DNA from: JACKII01 sp965202745
GTDB taxonomy: Bacteria > Pseudomonadota > Alphaproteobacteria > Bin95
Reading direction: 5' to 3'
NCBI GenBank assembly: GCA_965202745.1
Contig: CBDBCB010000018.1
Location: forward strand, 124,001-188,000
DNA: 64,000 nucleotides
Shown: in pieces, positions 51,308 to 60,497 of the stretch
Layout: the number at the start of each line of letters is the position of its first letter
Numbering within the stretch: the stretch's first letter is position 1
Notes under the pieces: model-generated
What the model saw: only the letters and a program-made list of their open reading frames with translations
The model's database searches: none
Told to the model about the DNA's origin: nothing
Position numbers and translations under genes: made by a program

Positions 51308-51832
51308 TCAGGAAAGGACGTCGGTATCCAGACGGCGGTAGGCACCGCCGAAAAACAGCATGGGACGGCGGTCCAGGCCTTCGGTCCAGAGCTTCAGCAC
51401 CCGGCCGACAAAGATGTCGTGGTCGCCGCCTGGGTGCGTTGCCTCATGCGCGCATTCAATGTAGCCGACGCAGCCTTCCAACAGCGGCGCAGCGCTATGC
51501 TCGCCCGCTTTGAGCGGCAGGTCATCCCAGGGCCGGTCATCCTTGGAGGCGAAGACATTGGAAAAATCCGTCTGGTCTTCGGCTAGAATATTCACCGAAA
51601 AGTGGCTGCACGAAAGGAACTCCGCATGGCAGTTCGCCGACTTCTCCAGGCTGAACAGCACCAGCGGCGGGTCCAGCGACAACGAAGTGAACGAGCCCAC
51701 TGTAGCACCGGCCCGGAAGCCGGTATCGTCGCAGGTCGTAATGATGGTGACGCCTGTCGGCATCCGGCCGAGTGTGTCACGGAACTCGCGCTTTTCAATG
51801 ATCGGCAGTTGTGACACTGGCGTATCAGCCAT
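51308..51832 (-). CDS. flavin reductase domain protein
   Basis: 174 residues of the HpaC/DIM6-NTAB family. LGRMPTGVTIITTCDDTG starts the FMN-binding split barrel; VGSFTSLSLDPPLVLFSLEK and FLSCSHFSVNILAEDQ are typical. The C-terminal GGDHDIFVGRV carries the conserved DHxIFVGxV motif. Supplies reduced flavin to a monooxygenase, though none is adjacent; the LLM-class enzyme at 46792 is the nearest candidate, by context only. Confidence 0.92.
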   Translation of the reverse strand: MADTPVSQLPIIEKREFRDTLGRMPTGVTIITTCDDTGFRAGATVGSFTSLSLDPPLVLFSLEKSANCHAEFLSCSHFSVNILAEDQTDFSNVFASKDDRPWDDLPLKAGEHSAAPLLEGCVGYIECAHEATHPGGDHDIFVGRVLKLWTEGLDRRPMLFFGGAYRRLDTDVLS

Positions 51833-51949
51833 GGGGCGTTACCTCGTCTGTCAGCAGGTAGGGCAGCGAAAATAGAACTGAGCCAATGTTGGGAAACTAA
51901 CGCATTGATCGCTTCTGTCGAGAGGATTGGGCCAGAAAAAGGCCACGGC

Positions 51950-53195
51950 TTGCGCCTTTTATGGCTGTGCATGGCGCATCCCGGCGGACGGATGGCAGGC
52001 AGCAGTACCTATTCGGCCGGACCGTTGGGGGCTGCGGCGGCAGCAGGGGCTGCGGCGGCAGCAGGGGCTGCGGCGGCAGCAGGGGCTGCGGCGGCAGCAG
52101 GGGTTGGGGGCTGCGGCGGCGGCAGGGGCTTCGGTGACGCTGGTGACTTACGGGGCGGGCGATGCCTTGGGCAATCTCCGCATAAAGCCCGTGACGCCTG
52201 CCAAACGCCCCCGTTGGCGGAGCATTGCCAGTGACCTTCCGGGCAGCGCCTGGGAGCTAGCTTCACCCGAAGCAACGGCGACGGTCAAGGCAAAACTGGC
52301 AGACGGGCCCTGGCACGCGGTGATAGTGGATCACGCGGCGATGGGATGGTCATTGCCGCTGGTGAAAGGCGCGGGCGTGCCGCTGGTCTATGTCTCGCAC
52401 AATCACGAAGCATCGGTCCGGCCAGCCGTTGCACGGGCCAGCAAGCCCCGGTGGAAGCAACCGCTCTTGCGATGGGATGCGGCGAAGTTCGCCCGGTTGG
52501 AAAAAGCGCTGGCGGCAGAGGCGGTGCTGGTAACAGCCATAACCGAGGACGACGCGGCGTTGTTCCAGCAATTGGGACCGGGCGGGCCTGTGCTGGCGCT
52601 GACGCCCAGCTATGACGCGGCGATGGCTCAGCCCCCGGCCCTGACTGGCGAGACGCCGCGGCGGGTGATGCTGCTCGGCCGTTACGATTGGGTGGCCAAG
52701 CAAGAGAATTTGGCGCGCTGGGCGGCGGAGGGCGTGCCCGTGCTGGCGGCGGCGGATGTTGAGACCATGGTGATCGGCCATGTACCGGCGGCTTTACAGG
52801 CGCGGCTGGCAAGGCCTGGCCTGCGCTTTGCTGGCGAGCAGGCCGATCTGACAGACAGCCTGCCGCGAGGCCGGATCGGGCTGGTCGCGGAGGGATTGGG
52901 CGGCTTCAAGATGAAGACCCTGGACTATATTTTTCACGGCCTGCCAATGGCGGCACTGCCTGGCGGCTTCGCTGGATTGCCGGAAGGCGTGGTGCAGAAT
53001 GCGCTGGAGGCCCCAACGCCAAAAGTGTTGGCAGAGGCCATTCTGGCGGTCATCGACAACCTGCCCCGGCTGGTGCAAATGCAGCATGGCGCACTGGCGG
53101 CCGCGCAGGCGGCTTTCGATTGGCAGAGCCGCGGCGAAGTGTTGGTTTCCACCATTGAAGAAGCCTGCTTGCGCAGCAGTGCCCGCTCTCGCTAG
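51950..53195 (+). pseudogene. glycosyltransferase with tandem repeat and frameshift in the N-terminus
   Basis: N-terminal frame (from about TTG 51950) reads LRLLWLCMAHPGGRMAGSST, as expected for a GT4-like beta1-alpha1 start, then runs into four exact 18-bp units encoding GAAAAA repeats. A 7-bp insertion TTGGGGG at 52104-52110 shifts the frame. After it the rest (GASVTLVTYGAGDALGNLRI, VPLVYVSHNHEASVRP, RVMLLGRYDWVAKQENL, GLVAEGLGGFKMKTLDYIFH) is one intact frame to 53195. Removing exactly those 7 bp rejoins the frames. Likely a surface-sugar transferase; possibly phase-variable, otherwise a pseudogene. Confidence 0.7.
52032..52128 (+). repeat. 18-bp VNTR inside the glycosyltransferase
   Basis: Four identical copies of CTGCGGCGGCAGCAGGGG at 52032-52103, then TTGGGGG (7 bp), then a fifth copy with one change at 52111-52128. 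Units are a multiple of three, so copy number changes alone keep the frame; the 7-bp piece does not. Confidence 0.9.
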
Positions 53196-53208
53196 ATTTG
53201 ACCGTAAG

Positions 53209-53934
53209 ATGCTGTCCAATAACCCGCTCCGCCTGCGCCAATTCTTTGCAACGGTTTCCGTGCCTTGCCCCTATCTGCCTATGCGGACGGAGCAAAAGCT
53301 GGTGATAGAGTTGCGCGCCGCCAATGTGCCTGACCTGCACACCCAGCTTTCGAGAGCTGGTTTCCGGCGTTCGCACCATCTGGCCTACCGCCCGGCCTGC
53401 CGTGGCTGCAACGCCTGCGTACCGGTGCGGATCGACACCGGACAGTTTGCGCCGACACGCTCGCTCAAGCGTACCTGGCGGAACTTCCAGCATCTGCACG
53501 CCACCTTTCACCGCCCCACCGCAGACCTGGAGCATTTCGCGCTGTTCAACCGCTATGTGCAGGCGCGCCATGGCGAGAGCGAGATGGCGATGATGGAAGA
53601 AGCCGACTTTGCAGGCATGCTACACGACAGCCCGGTCGATACGATGGTGCTGTCGCTGCGGGACGATGACGGCAGGCTGGTGGCGGCCTGCCTGTGCGAC
53701 CGGCTGAACGATGGCATTTCCGCGGTCTATAGCTATTTCGATCCGGACGTGAAGGGCAGCCTGGGCAGCCACATCATCATGCGGCTGGTCCATGCAATGG
53801 CAGCGATCAGCAAGCCCTATGTCTATCTGGGTTATTGGATCGACGGCTCTGCCACGATGGCCTACAAGAGCCGCTTTCCAGGCGTAGAAGGGCTGACCGG
53901 TGGCCACTGGTCGCCGCTCAAACCGACCGCCTAA
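53209..53934 (+). CDS. bpt: aspartate/glutamate leucyltransferase (leucyl-tRNA-protein transferase)
   Basis: 241 residues from ATG 53209. N-terminal cysteine motif CPYLPMRTEQKLV, then HHLAYRPACRGCNACVPVRI with the conserved CRGCNAC, and the C-terminal GNAT-like domain with YSYFDPDVKGSLGSHIIMRL and YLGYWIDGSATMAYKSRF. Bacterial Bpt/Ate transfers Leu to N-terminal Asp/Glu of proteins for N-degron degradation by ClpAP. Intact; upstream of the EVE gene. Confidence 0.93.
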   Translation: MLSNNPLRLRQFFATVSVPCPYLPMRTEQKLVIELRAANVPDLHTQLSRAGFRRSHHLAYRPACRGCNACVPVRIDTGQFAPTRSLKRTWRNFQHLHATFHRPTADLEHFALFNRYVQARHGESEMAMMEEADFAGMLHDSPVDTMVLSLRDDDGRLVAACLCDRLNDGISAVYSYFDPDVKGSLGSHIIMRLVHAMAAISKPYVYLGYWIDGSATMAYKSRFPGVEGLTGGHWSPLKPTA

Positions 53935-53963
53935 ACACCCTAATTCTCTTACGGGAGAACCCG

Positions 53964-54383
53964 ATGGCCTATTGGCTGTTCAAATCCGAACCCGGCACCT
54001 GGTCCTGGGACGATCAGGTGAAGAAATTGCCGGACGGCGAAGGCTGGGACGGTGTGCGCAACTATCAGGCCTCGAACAACATGAAGGCCATGAAAGTCGG
54101 CGACCGCGGCTTCTTCTATCACTCGGTAAATGAGCGGCAGATCGTTGGGATCGTTGAAGTCTCAAAGGAATACCACCCCGACCCGACCGACGCGAAAGAG
54201 CGTTTCGGCATGGTTGAGGTCAAGGCGGTAAAGCCCGTCGGCAAGCCAGTGAGCCTGGCGGAGATCAAGGCCGATGGACGGTTCGACAATCTGGCGCTGG
54301 TAAAGCAATCACGGCTGTCCGTCGTGCCAGTGTCGGATGAGCACTGGGCCGCGCTGTGTGCCCTGGCGAAGGTGGAGGCTTAG
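53964..54383 (+). CDS. EVE-domain (PUA-like) protein
   Basis: 139 residues from ATG 53964, with GGGAGAA just upstream. The whole protein is a single EVE domain: MAYWLFKSEPGTWSWDDQV at the start, WDGVRNYQASNNMKAMKVGD with the RNYQA(S/R)N core, and FFYHSVNERQIVGIVEV. EVE domains bind modified bases in RNA or DNA through an aromatic cage. Alphaproteobacterial stand-alone forms are common and of unknown target. 29 bp downstream of bpt, probably co-transcribed. Confidence 0.93.
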   Translation: MAYWLFKSEPGTWSWDDQVKKLPDGEGWDGVRNYQASNNMKAMKVGDRGFFYHSVNERQIVGIVEVSKEYHPDPTDAKERFGMVEVKAVKPVGKPVSLAEIKADGRFDNLALVKQSRLSVVPVSDEHWAALCALAKVEA

Positions 54384-54416
54384 GGCCTCTGCGGTTTCCT
54401 AAACCCCCTCTTTAAT

Positions 54417-54510
54417 TTTCATCCTGAGTAGCAACGCAGCGGCGTATCGCAGGGGCGTCTATCATCGCCGCTGCGATACGGGCGCATGCAGAGCGCTGCT
54501 CGGGATGAAA
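54417..54510. repeat. compound inverted repeat (TCATCCTGAGTAGC family)
   Basis: Outer arms CATCCTGAGTAGC and GCTGCTCGGGATG, and an inner pair GCAGCGGCGTATCGC / GCCGCTGCGATACG in the convergent gap between the EVE gene and pccA. Both transcripts would end in this structure. Confidence 0.65.
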
Positions 54511-54528
54511 TGGGGTGGAGTAAGACGC

Positions 54529-56511
54529 CTACTCGAATTCCACCACGATCTGGTCGGCGGCGAGGCTGTCACCGGCGTTGGAGTTGACGGACTTGACTGT
54601 ACCCGGACGTTCTGCCCGCAGAATGTTTTCCATCTTCATGGCTTCGACCACCGCCACTTCCTGGCCTTCCTGCACCACGTCGCCGGGCTCGACCGAAACG
54701 CGCAGCAACAGGCCTGGCATGGGCGACATGATCAGCTTGGAAGTATCCGGCGGAACCTTGACCGGCATCAGGGACGCCAGCTCTGCGGTCCGTACCGTCA
54801 GGACTTCGACAGTGGTCGCGGCGCCTGCGTGGCTAATCGCGTAGCCAGCACCGATCGCCTGCATCTGGGCCGTGACGGGGCTGCCGTCCACATGACCGTT
54901 GAAAATCTGATCGCCGGGCCCCCAATCGCTGACAACCCGCACGCTGCGGTCGCCGAACAGCACCGTATAGCCATTGCCGGCAGCGCGGACGGAGACGGGA
55001 TAGTCCTCGCGGTTGATGCGAACGACCCAATCGGTTGGCACGCGGCACACCTGGCCGGGATGCTGGCCGCTGATGCAAGCCTCCCGCTCAGCCGAACGGG
55101 CCTGGAGCATTGCGGCAACCGGAACAAGCGTTTCGACGACATCAGCCACACGCTCAGCGCCAGTATGACCCTCGGGGAATTCTTCCTCGATGAAAGCGGT
55201 GGAAAAATTGCCGGAGCGGAACTTCTCGTTGGCGAGCGCGGCGTTCAAAAAGACCAGATTGTTGCCGATGCCTTTGACCACAAACCCGTCAAGCGCCCGT
55301 TGCAGGCGGGTAATTGCCTCTTCCCGGTTGCGGCCGTGGGCTATGAGCTTCGAGATCATCGGGTCATAGAACATCGAAATTTCATCGCCCTCCCGCACGC
55401 CGGAATCGACGCGCACGCCTTCAGTCTGGGGCGGTTCGGCATAGCGGCGCAGGCGGCCGATGGAGGGCAGGAAGTTCCGGGAGGGGTCTTCGGCATAGAG
55501 GCGGGCTTCAACGGCCCAGCCGTTGATCTGCACGTCGTCCTGGCTCCAGCGCAGCTTTTCGCCATAGGCAACACGCAGCATTTCCTCGACCAGATCGAAG
55601 CCCGTGATCATCTCGGTGACGGGATGCTCCACTTGGAGGCGGGTGTTCATCTCCAGGAAGTAGAACTCTTTCTCCTGGGAAACGATGAATTCCACCGTAC
55701 CGGCGCTGCGGTAGCCGACTGCCTGCGCCAAACCGACTGCCTGCGCACCCATGCGGGCCCGCATTTCCGGATCGACCAAGGGGCTGGGGGCTTCTTCCAG
55801 GACCTTCTGGTGGCGGCGCTGAACCGAGCATTCCCGCTCGCCCAAGTGAATGACATTGCCGTGGGAGTCGCCCAGCACCTGAATTTCGATGTGGCGGCCC
55901 TGGTGGATATATTTCTCGATGAAGACGCGGTCGTCGCCAAAGCTGGAGCGCGCTTCGCTGGCAGCGCTCGCCAGCCCTTCCTTCAGGTCATCATCCCATG
56001 CAATGCGCATACCCTTGCCGCCGCCGCCGGCGGACGCCTTGATCATGACCGGATAGCCGATTTCGTGAGCGACCTTCAGCGCATCTTCGTCTGAGGACAA
56101 AGCACCGTCATATCCGGGCGCAACCGAAACACCGGCTTTTTGCGCCAGCAGCTTGGACTCGATTTTGTCGCCCATGGCGCGGATGGCGTGCGGCGTCGGG
56201 CCGATGAAGACCAATCCGGCTTCAGTCACCTTCTCCGCAAAGCCGGCATTTTCTGACAAAAAGCCAAAGCCCGGATGGATGGCCTCTGCGCCGGTATCTT
56301 TGGCCGCCTGAAGGATCCGTTCCTGCACCAGGTAGCTTTCGGCGGCGGTGGGGCCGCCGATGGCGACGGTCTCATCCGCCATTTCAACGGCAAGCGAGGC
56401 CTTGTCGGCTTCGGAATAGACCACAACCGTTTTAACGCCCAGACGGCGGGCGGTGCGGATAATGCGGACCGCGATCTCGCCGCGGTTGGCAATGAGGATT
56501 TTTGAGAACAT
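54529..56511 (-). CDS. pccA: propionyl-CoA carboxylase alpha subunit (biotin carboxylase/BCCP)
   Basis: 660 residues. Biotin carboxylase part: MFSKILIANRGEIAVRIIRT, AIHPGFGFLSENAGFA, the glycine-rich ATP loop KASAGGGGKGMRI, CSVQRRHQKVLEEAPSP and FLEMNTRLQVEHPVTEMITG. Then the BT-type linker domain and a C-terminal biotinyl domain with EAMKMENIL, where Lys is biotinylated. It carboxylates biotin for the beta subunit encoded upstream. Intact, unlike the fused carboxylase at 42404. Confidence 0.95.
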   Translation of the reverse strand: MFSKILIANRGEIAVRIIRTARRLGVKTVVVYSEADKASLAVEMADETVAIGGPTAAESYLVQERILQAAKDTGAEAIHPGFGFLSENAGFAEKVTEAGLVFIGPTPHAIRAMGDKIESKLLAQKAGVSVAPGYDGALSSDEDALKVAHEIGYPVMIKASAGGGGKGMRIAWDDDLKEGLASAASEARSSFGDDRVFIEKYIHQGRHIEIQVLGDSHGNVIHLGERECSVQRRHQKVLEEAPSPLVDPEMRARMGAQAVGLAQAVGYRSAGTVEFIVSQEKEFYFLEMNTRLQVEHPVTEMITGFDLVEEMLRVAYGEKLRWSQDDVQINGWAVEARLYAEDPSRNFLPSIGRLRRYAEPPQTEGVRVDSGVREGDEISMFYDPMISKLIAHGRNREEAITRLQRALDGFVVKGIGNNLVFLNAALANEKFRSGNFSTAFIEEEFPEGHTGAERVADVVETLVPVAAMLQARSAEREACISGQHPGQVCRVPTDWVVRINREDYPVSVRAAGNGYTVLFGDRSVRVVSDWGPGDQIFNGHVDGSPVTAQMQAIGAGYAISHAGAATTVEVLTVRTAELASLMPVKVPPDTSKLIMSPMPGLLLRVSVEPGDVVQEGQEVAVVEAMKMENILRAERPGTVKSVNSNAGDSLAADQIVVEFE

Positions 56512-56551
56512 GGGTTTAGCTTCCGATGCTTCCAGTAAAACCCGCTGATAT

Positions 56552-56650
56552 CCTCACCCTGGACCGCGCCAAAGGCGCGAGTCGAAGGGGCTGTTGGCGA
56601 GCCGATTGGATAACCCTTCGACTCGCGCCTGCGGCGCGGCTCAGGGTGAA
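56552..56650. repeat. inverted repeat between pccB and pccA
   Basis: Arms CCTCACCCTGGACCGCGCC... and ...GGCGCGGCTCAGGGTGAAG, with an inner GCGCGAGTCGAAGGG / CCCTTCGACTCGCGC pair of 15 exact bases. Lies inside the presumed pccB-pccA operon. Confidence 0.75.
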
Positions 56651-56672
56651 GTAAAAGTCGGTGAACATCATC

Positions 56673-58205
56673 CTACAGCGGGATATTGCCGTGTTTGCGC
56701 CACGGATTTTCCAGCTTCTTGTTGCGCAACATCCCCAGCGCCTTGCAGATGCGCCGCCGCGTGTTGTGCGGGCGGATGACGTCGTCGATATAGCCACGGG
56801 ACGAAGCGATGAAGGGGTTAGCGAACTTGTCCGCGTATTCAGCGGTTCGGGCCGCGATTTTCTCCGGGTCGCCAATGTCCCGGCGGAAAATGATTTCCAC
56901 CGCACCCTTTGCGCCCATGACCGCAATTTCTGCCTGCGGCCAAGCATAGTTCACGTCGCCGCGCAGGTGCTTGGACGCCATGACGTCATAGGCACCGCCA
57001 TAGGCCTTGCGCGTGATCAGCGTAACCTTCGGCACAGTTGCCTCTGCGTATGCATAGAGCAGCTTCGCGCCGTGCTTGATGATACCGTTGAATTCCTGGT
57101 CGGTGCCGGGCAGGAAACCGGGAACGTCCACCAAGGTTACAATCGGAATGTTGAAAGCGTCGCAGAACCGGACGAAGCGCGCGCCCTTGCGGCTGGAATC
57201 AATGTCCAGGCAACCGGCCAGCACCATGGGCTGATTGGCAACGATGCCGACAGTGGAGCCGTTCATGCGGGCAAAGCCGATGACGATGTTGCCCGCATAG
57301 TCGGGCTGAATCTGAAAGAAGTCGCCCTCGTCCGCGATTTTGTGGATCAATTCCGTGATGTCGTAGGGCTTGTTCGGGTTTTCCGGCACCAGGCTGTCGA
57401 GCGACATTTCCGGGCGTTCAACCGGATCGTTTGTCGGGCGGCTCGGGGGCTTTTCCCGGTTGGAGGTGGGCAGGAAGTCAACGAAACGGCGGGTCTGCAA
57501 CAGGGCTTCGATATCATTTTCGAACGCCATGTCGGCGACGCCGGACTTGCTGGAGTGGGTGCGCGCGCCGCCCAATTCTTCCTGGGTGACTTCTTCATGG
57601 GTCACGGTTTTGACCACGTCAGGGCCCGTCACGAACATATAGCTCGTGTCCTTCACCATGAAAATGAAGTCGGTGATAGCTGGCGAGTAGACAGCGCCAC
57701 CGGCGCTTGGTCCCATGATGACGCTAAGCTGGGGGACGACGCCGGAGGCCAGAACATTGCGCTGGAACACTTCCGCATAACCGCCGAGGGCCGCGACGCC
57801 TTCCTGGATACGCGCGCCGCCGGAATCATTCAGGCCGATGACCGGGGCGCCGACCTTCATCGCCTGGTCCATGATCTTGCAGATTTTCTCGGCGTGGGCT
57901 TCGGAGAGCGAGCCGCCGAACACCGTGAAGTCCTGGCTATAAACAAAGACCAGGCGGCCGTTGATCGTACCGTGGCCGGTCACAACACCGTCGCCGGGTA
58001 TTTTTTGGTCGGCCATGCCGAAATCAACGGAACGATGCTCGACGAACATATCGTATTCTTCGAATGAGCCGTCGTCAAGGAAGACTTCCAGGCGCTCGCG
58101 CGCCGTCAGCTTTCCGCGGGCGTGCTGCGCTTCGATCCGTTGCTGTCCACCACCTAACCGGGCGTGCGCACGCTTTTCCTCAAGCATTTTAACGATGTCT
58201 TGCAT
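56673..58205 (-). CDS. pccB: propionyl-CoA carboxylase beta subunit (carboxyltransferase)
   Basis: 510 residues from ATG 58205 (MQDIVKMLEEKRAHARLGGG). Crotonase-like carboxyltransferase with two oxyanion-hole glycine pairs: LNDSGGARIQEGVAALGGYA and the later RKAYGGAYDVMASKHLRGD. Acyl-CoA recognition in SAGGAVYSPAITDF. Length and TGPDVVKTVTHEEVTQEELG are typical of PccB. Works with PccA, transcribed 160 bp downstream, to make methylmalonyl-CoA from propionyl-CoA. Confidence 0.95.
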   Translation of the reverse strand: MQDIVKMLEEKRAHARLGGGQQRIEAQHARGKLTARERLEVFLDDGSFEEYDMFVEHRSVDFGMADQKIPGDGVVTGHGTINGRLVFVYSQDFTVFGGSLSEAHAEKICKIMDQAMKVGAPVIGLNDSGGARIQEGVAALGGYAEVFQRNVLASGVVPQLSVIMGPSAGGAVYSPAITDFIFMVKDTSYMFVTGPDVVKTVTHEEVTQEELGGARTHSSKSGVADMAFENDIEALLQTRRFVDFLPTSNREKPPSRPTNDPVERPEMSLDSLVPENPNKPYDITELIHKIADEGDFFQIQPDYAGNIVIGFARMNGSTVGIVANQPMVLAGCLDIDSSRKGARFVRFCDAFNIPIVTLVDVPGFLPGTDQEFNGIIKHGAKLLYAYAEATVPKVTLITRKAYGGAYDVMASKHLRGDVNYAWPQAEIAVMGAKGAVEIIFRRDIGDPEKIAARTAEYADKFANPFIASSRGYIDDVIRPHNTRRRICKALGMLRNKKLENPWRKHGNIPL

Positions 58206-58324
58206 TAGTGCTCTCAGGGAGTCCGGCCGGGAAGAGGCCCAATTGGCTGCCAGACCGACAGCATCCGGGTTGTGCGGCGCACCATGATTGGCACGCGAGT
58301 GACAGGCCAAATAGGACGAAACGG

Positions 58325-59017
58325 CTAGGCTATCAAGGTTAGAAAGTGCTCAACCGCCGCCAAATCCGACCTAAGTTGTGCCAGACGCGCCTCTTCCTGC
58401 GGATCGGAGCCCCACTGCTCCATCTGATGTTTTTCATCGATGAAAGCCGCATCCGCCGCCTGTTCGGCTGTGATTCGTCCGGAGATCAGCGCCAGGCCGA
58501 TCACGACCGAGCCGGTCGAGGAGGTCGCACTGGAGACAGCTACCAGCGGAAAAGGCCCGAATGCGGCGACCGCATTTCTGACAGCGGAAACAGCCGCTGC
58601 GGGCTGAAGAACGGGCTGAACACCAAAGGTAACCACCAGCTTTGCACCATAATGGTCGTCCAACCATGCCATAAGCGGAGACCAGGCGTCCTGCTGGCGC
58701 TGCACGAGGCTTTGGGGGCTATCCGCGCGGTAACAGACCAAATCCGTCTCGGAATAGCGGGCGACTTCGGCGGCTATGGCCTCTGTCTGTTTAGCCACCC
58801 GGTCCAGCGCGGTGCTGGCCAATTGGGTGAGCGGCATGGTGGTGGGCTCGATCGTTTCCTGCTGGGCTTCCCACTCCGCCGCGACGGCGGCGGCCAGCGC
58901 CTGGGTGGGTAGATGCAGATAGCCCTTGCCCGGCGTGCGCACGGGACGGCCGTCCAGCATGACGCCAAAGACGCCGTCCTGTGCCGCGGCGGCGGCTTTT
59001 TTGTAGAACCGTTTCAC
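58325..59017 (-). CDS. ATP12-family chaperone (F1-ATPase assembly)
   Basis: 230 residues. N-terminal RFYKKAAAAAQDGVFGVMLD-type beginning and LDGRPVRTPGKGYLHLPT, then EWEAQQETIEPTTMPLTQLA and DLVCYRADSPQSLVQRQQDA, the hallmark of ATP12. It binds the F1 alpha subunit during assembly of ATP synthase. Overlaps the stop of the RluC-type gene by four bases, as usual in alphaproteobacteria. Confidence 0.93.
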   Translation of the reverse strand: MKRFYKKAAAAAQDGVFGVMLDGRPVRTPGKGYLHLPTQALAAAVAAEWEAQQETIEPTTMPLTQLASTALDRVAKQTEAIAAEVARYSETDLVCYRADSPQSLVQRQQDAWSPLMAWLDDHYGAKLVVTFGVQPVLQPAAAVSAVRNAVAAFGPFPLVAVSSATSSTGSVVIGLALISGRITAEQAADAAFIDEKHQMEQWGSDPQEEARLAQLRSDLAAVEHFLTLIA

Positions 59018-60123
59018 CAGCGTTTCTTCTTCGTCTCGCGGTCGCGGCGGGCGCGGTAGTGTTCTTCGCGCATGTTGGGGATGGCCTCGTCAGCCAGTTC
59101 GTTTGCCATGTCGAAGGATAGGGCCTTCAGTGTACGTGCGAATGCCGCAGGCGGCGGGGCGGTAATGTGGGTTTCGTGGGTGCGGTTGCCAAAGGGCGGC
59201 AGCCAGAGGGCGCGGGCGTGCAGGTGCAACCCTTCCGACACCTCAAACGCATCCAGCATACCGTCGGCCATACCGCCTGCGTCCTCCCCATATTTGGGGT
59301 CGCCCAGGATCGGCTTACCCTTGGCCGCCATGTGGGCACGCAACTGGTGTGTACGGCCGGTGCGCGGTGCAAGCGCCATCCAGGCGAGGCGGCGGCCGGC
59401 CTGGTCGATGGTGCGGTAATCGGTGATGGCGCGCTGGCCGTCATGGTCTTCCGCCATGCGCTCGTACACCTCTCCCTGTTTGGATAGCGGCAGGTCGATG
59501 TAGCCGTCGGCGGGCTTCAGAATGCCAACCGTGATGGCCCAATAGAGCTTTTGTATTTCGCGCAGACGGAAGGCGTCGTTCAAGGCGCGGATGGCTGCCA
59601 TGGTGCGGCCCAGGACCATCACGCCGGACGTGTCCCGGTCGAGGCGATGGACGAGACGCGGCACCTCCCCTGACTTGGCGGCGAGCGCGGGTAGCATGCC
59701 GTCGATATGGCGGCGGGTGTTGGTGCCACCCTGGACGGCCAGCCCGGCGGGCTTGTTCAGCACGATAATATCGGCATCCTGGTGAATGACCATGGCGCGG
59801 ATGAGCGCCCGGTCGGCATCGCCAACATATTTGGGCTTGCCTTCGGCCACGCCTTCGGATTGCAGCGGCGGGACGCGGATCATCATGCTTTCAGCCAGAC
59901 GCTCCGACGCTTTGGCACGTTTACCGTCGATGCGCATCTGGCCGGAGCGCAGCAGCTTTTGCAGATGCCCATAAGAGACATCCGGGTAGAGCTTCTGAAA
60001 CCAGCGGTCGAGACGCTGGTCGGCTTCGTGTTCCGAGACCCTGACCGTTTTTACGCCGCCCTTGGTGGCGGGTTTCGGCGTTTCGGCTTCGGTTTCAGTT
60101 TCGAATTCTGTTTCGGCGCTCAT
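59014..60123 (-). CDS. rluC: RluA-family pseudouridine synthase, RluC type
   Basis: 369 residues from ATG 60123 (MSAETEFETETEAETP), with an acidic, repetitive N-terminal tail. S4 domain (DQRLDRWFQKLYPDVSYGHL), catalytic HRLDRDTSGVMVLGRT, and RTHQLRAHMAAKGKPILGDP. It modifies 23S rRNA uridines. A C-terminal basic extension (RARRDRETKKKRW) is present. Four-base overlaps couple it to crcB upstream and ATP12 downstream. Confidence 0.92.
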   Translation of the reverse strand: MSAETEFETETEAETPKPATKGGVKTVRVSEHEADQRLDRWFQKLYPDVSYGHLQKLLRSGQMRIDGKRAKASERLAESMMIRVPPLQSEGVAEGKPKYVGDADRALIRAMVIHQDADIIVLNKPAGLAVQGGTNTRRHIDGMLPALAAKSGEVPRLVHRLDRDTSGVMVLGRTMAAIRALNDAFRLREIQKLYWAITVGILKPADGYIDLPLSKQGEVYERMAEDHDGQRAITDYRTIDQAGRRLAWMALAPRTGRTHQLRAHMAAKGKPILGDPKYGEDAGGMADGMLDAFEVSEGLHLHARALWLPPFGNRTHETHITAPPPAAFARTLKALSFDMANELADEAIPNMREEHYRARRDRETKKKRW

Positions 60124-60497
60124 GCGGACAGCCTCCAGGCGCGCAGGCCCATGAAAAATAATGCAATACCCGCAACGACCGAACCCGGCACATAGCCGAG
60201 CGCCGGGGTCCATTCCCCGCGCTGCATCAGCGTTACGGTGTCGAGAGAGAATGTGGAAAAGGTGGTGAAGGCACCCAGAAAACCAACCACGACCAATGCG
60301 CGCGCCTCCTGGCTGAGATGCAGACCGTGCGCCAAGGCGCCGATCAGCAGGCCCAGTACCAGCGAGCCGACGAGGTTCACGGTGATCGTTCCCCAGGGAA
60401 AGCCCAGGCCGGTGAAGCGGCCAACCGCGGTGACGGTGCCATAGCGCGCCATTGCGCCGAGTGCACCGCCAAGGGCAACAACCAGGTACATTTTCAT
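60120..60497 (-). CDS. crcB: CrcB fluoride channel
   Basis: 125 residues, four membrane helices, dual-topology Fluc family. Marks: ALGGALGAMARYGT at the N-terminus, GTITVNLVGSLVLGLLIG with the central Asn, and GFLGAFTTFSTFSLDTV with the phenylalanine box. Exports fluoride passively. No fluoride riboswitch is visible upstream; instead the left end of IS481 copy B lies 86 bp before the start, and the transposase frame runs to within a few bases of it. Confidence 0.93.
   Translation of the reverse strand: MKMYLVVALGGALGAMARYGTVTAVGRFTGLGFPWGTITVNLVGSLVLGLLIGALAHGLHLSQEARALVVVGFLGAFTTFSTFSLDTVTLMQRGEWTPALGYVPGSVVAGIALFFMGLRAWRLSA

Noticed and set aside
54505..58067. Long plus-strand frames opposite pccA and pccB
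   Set aside because: Antisense of two intact genes; composition typical of GC-rich shadow frames.
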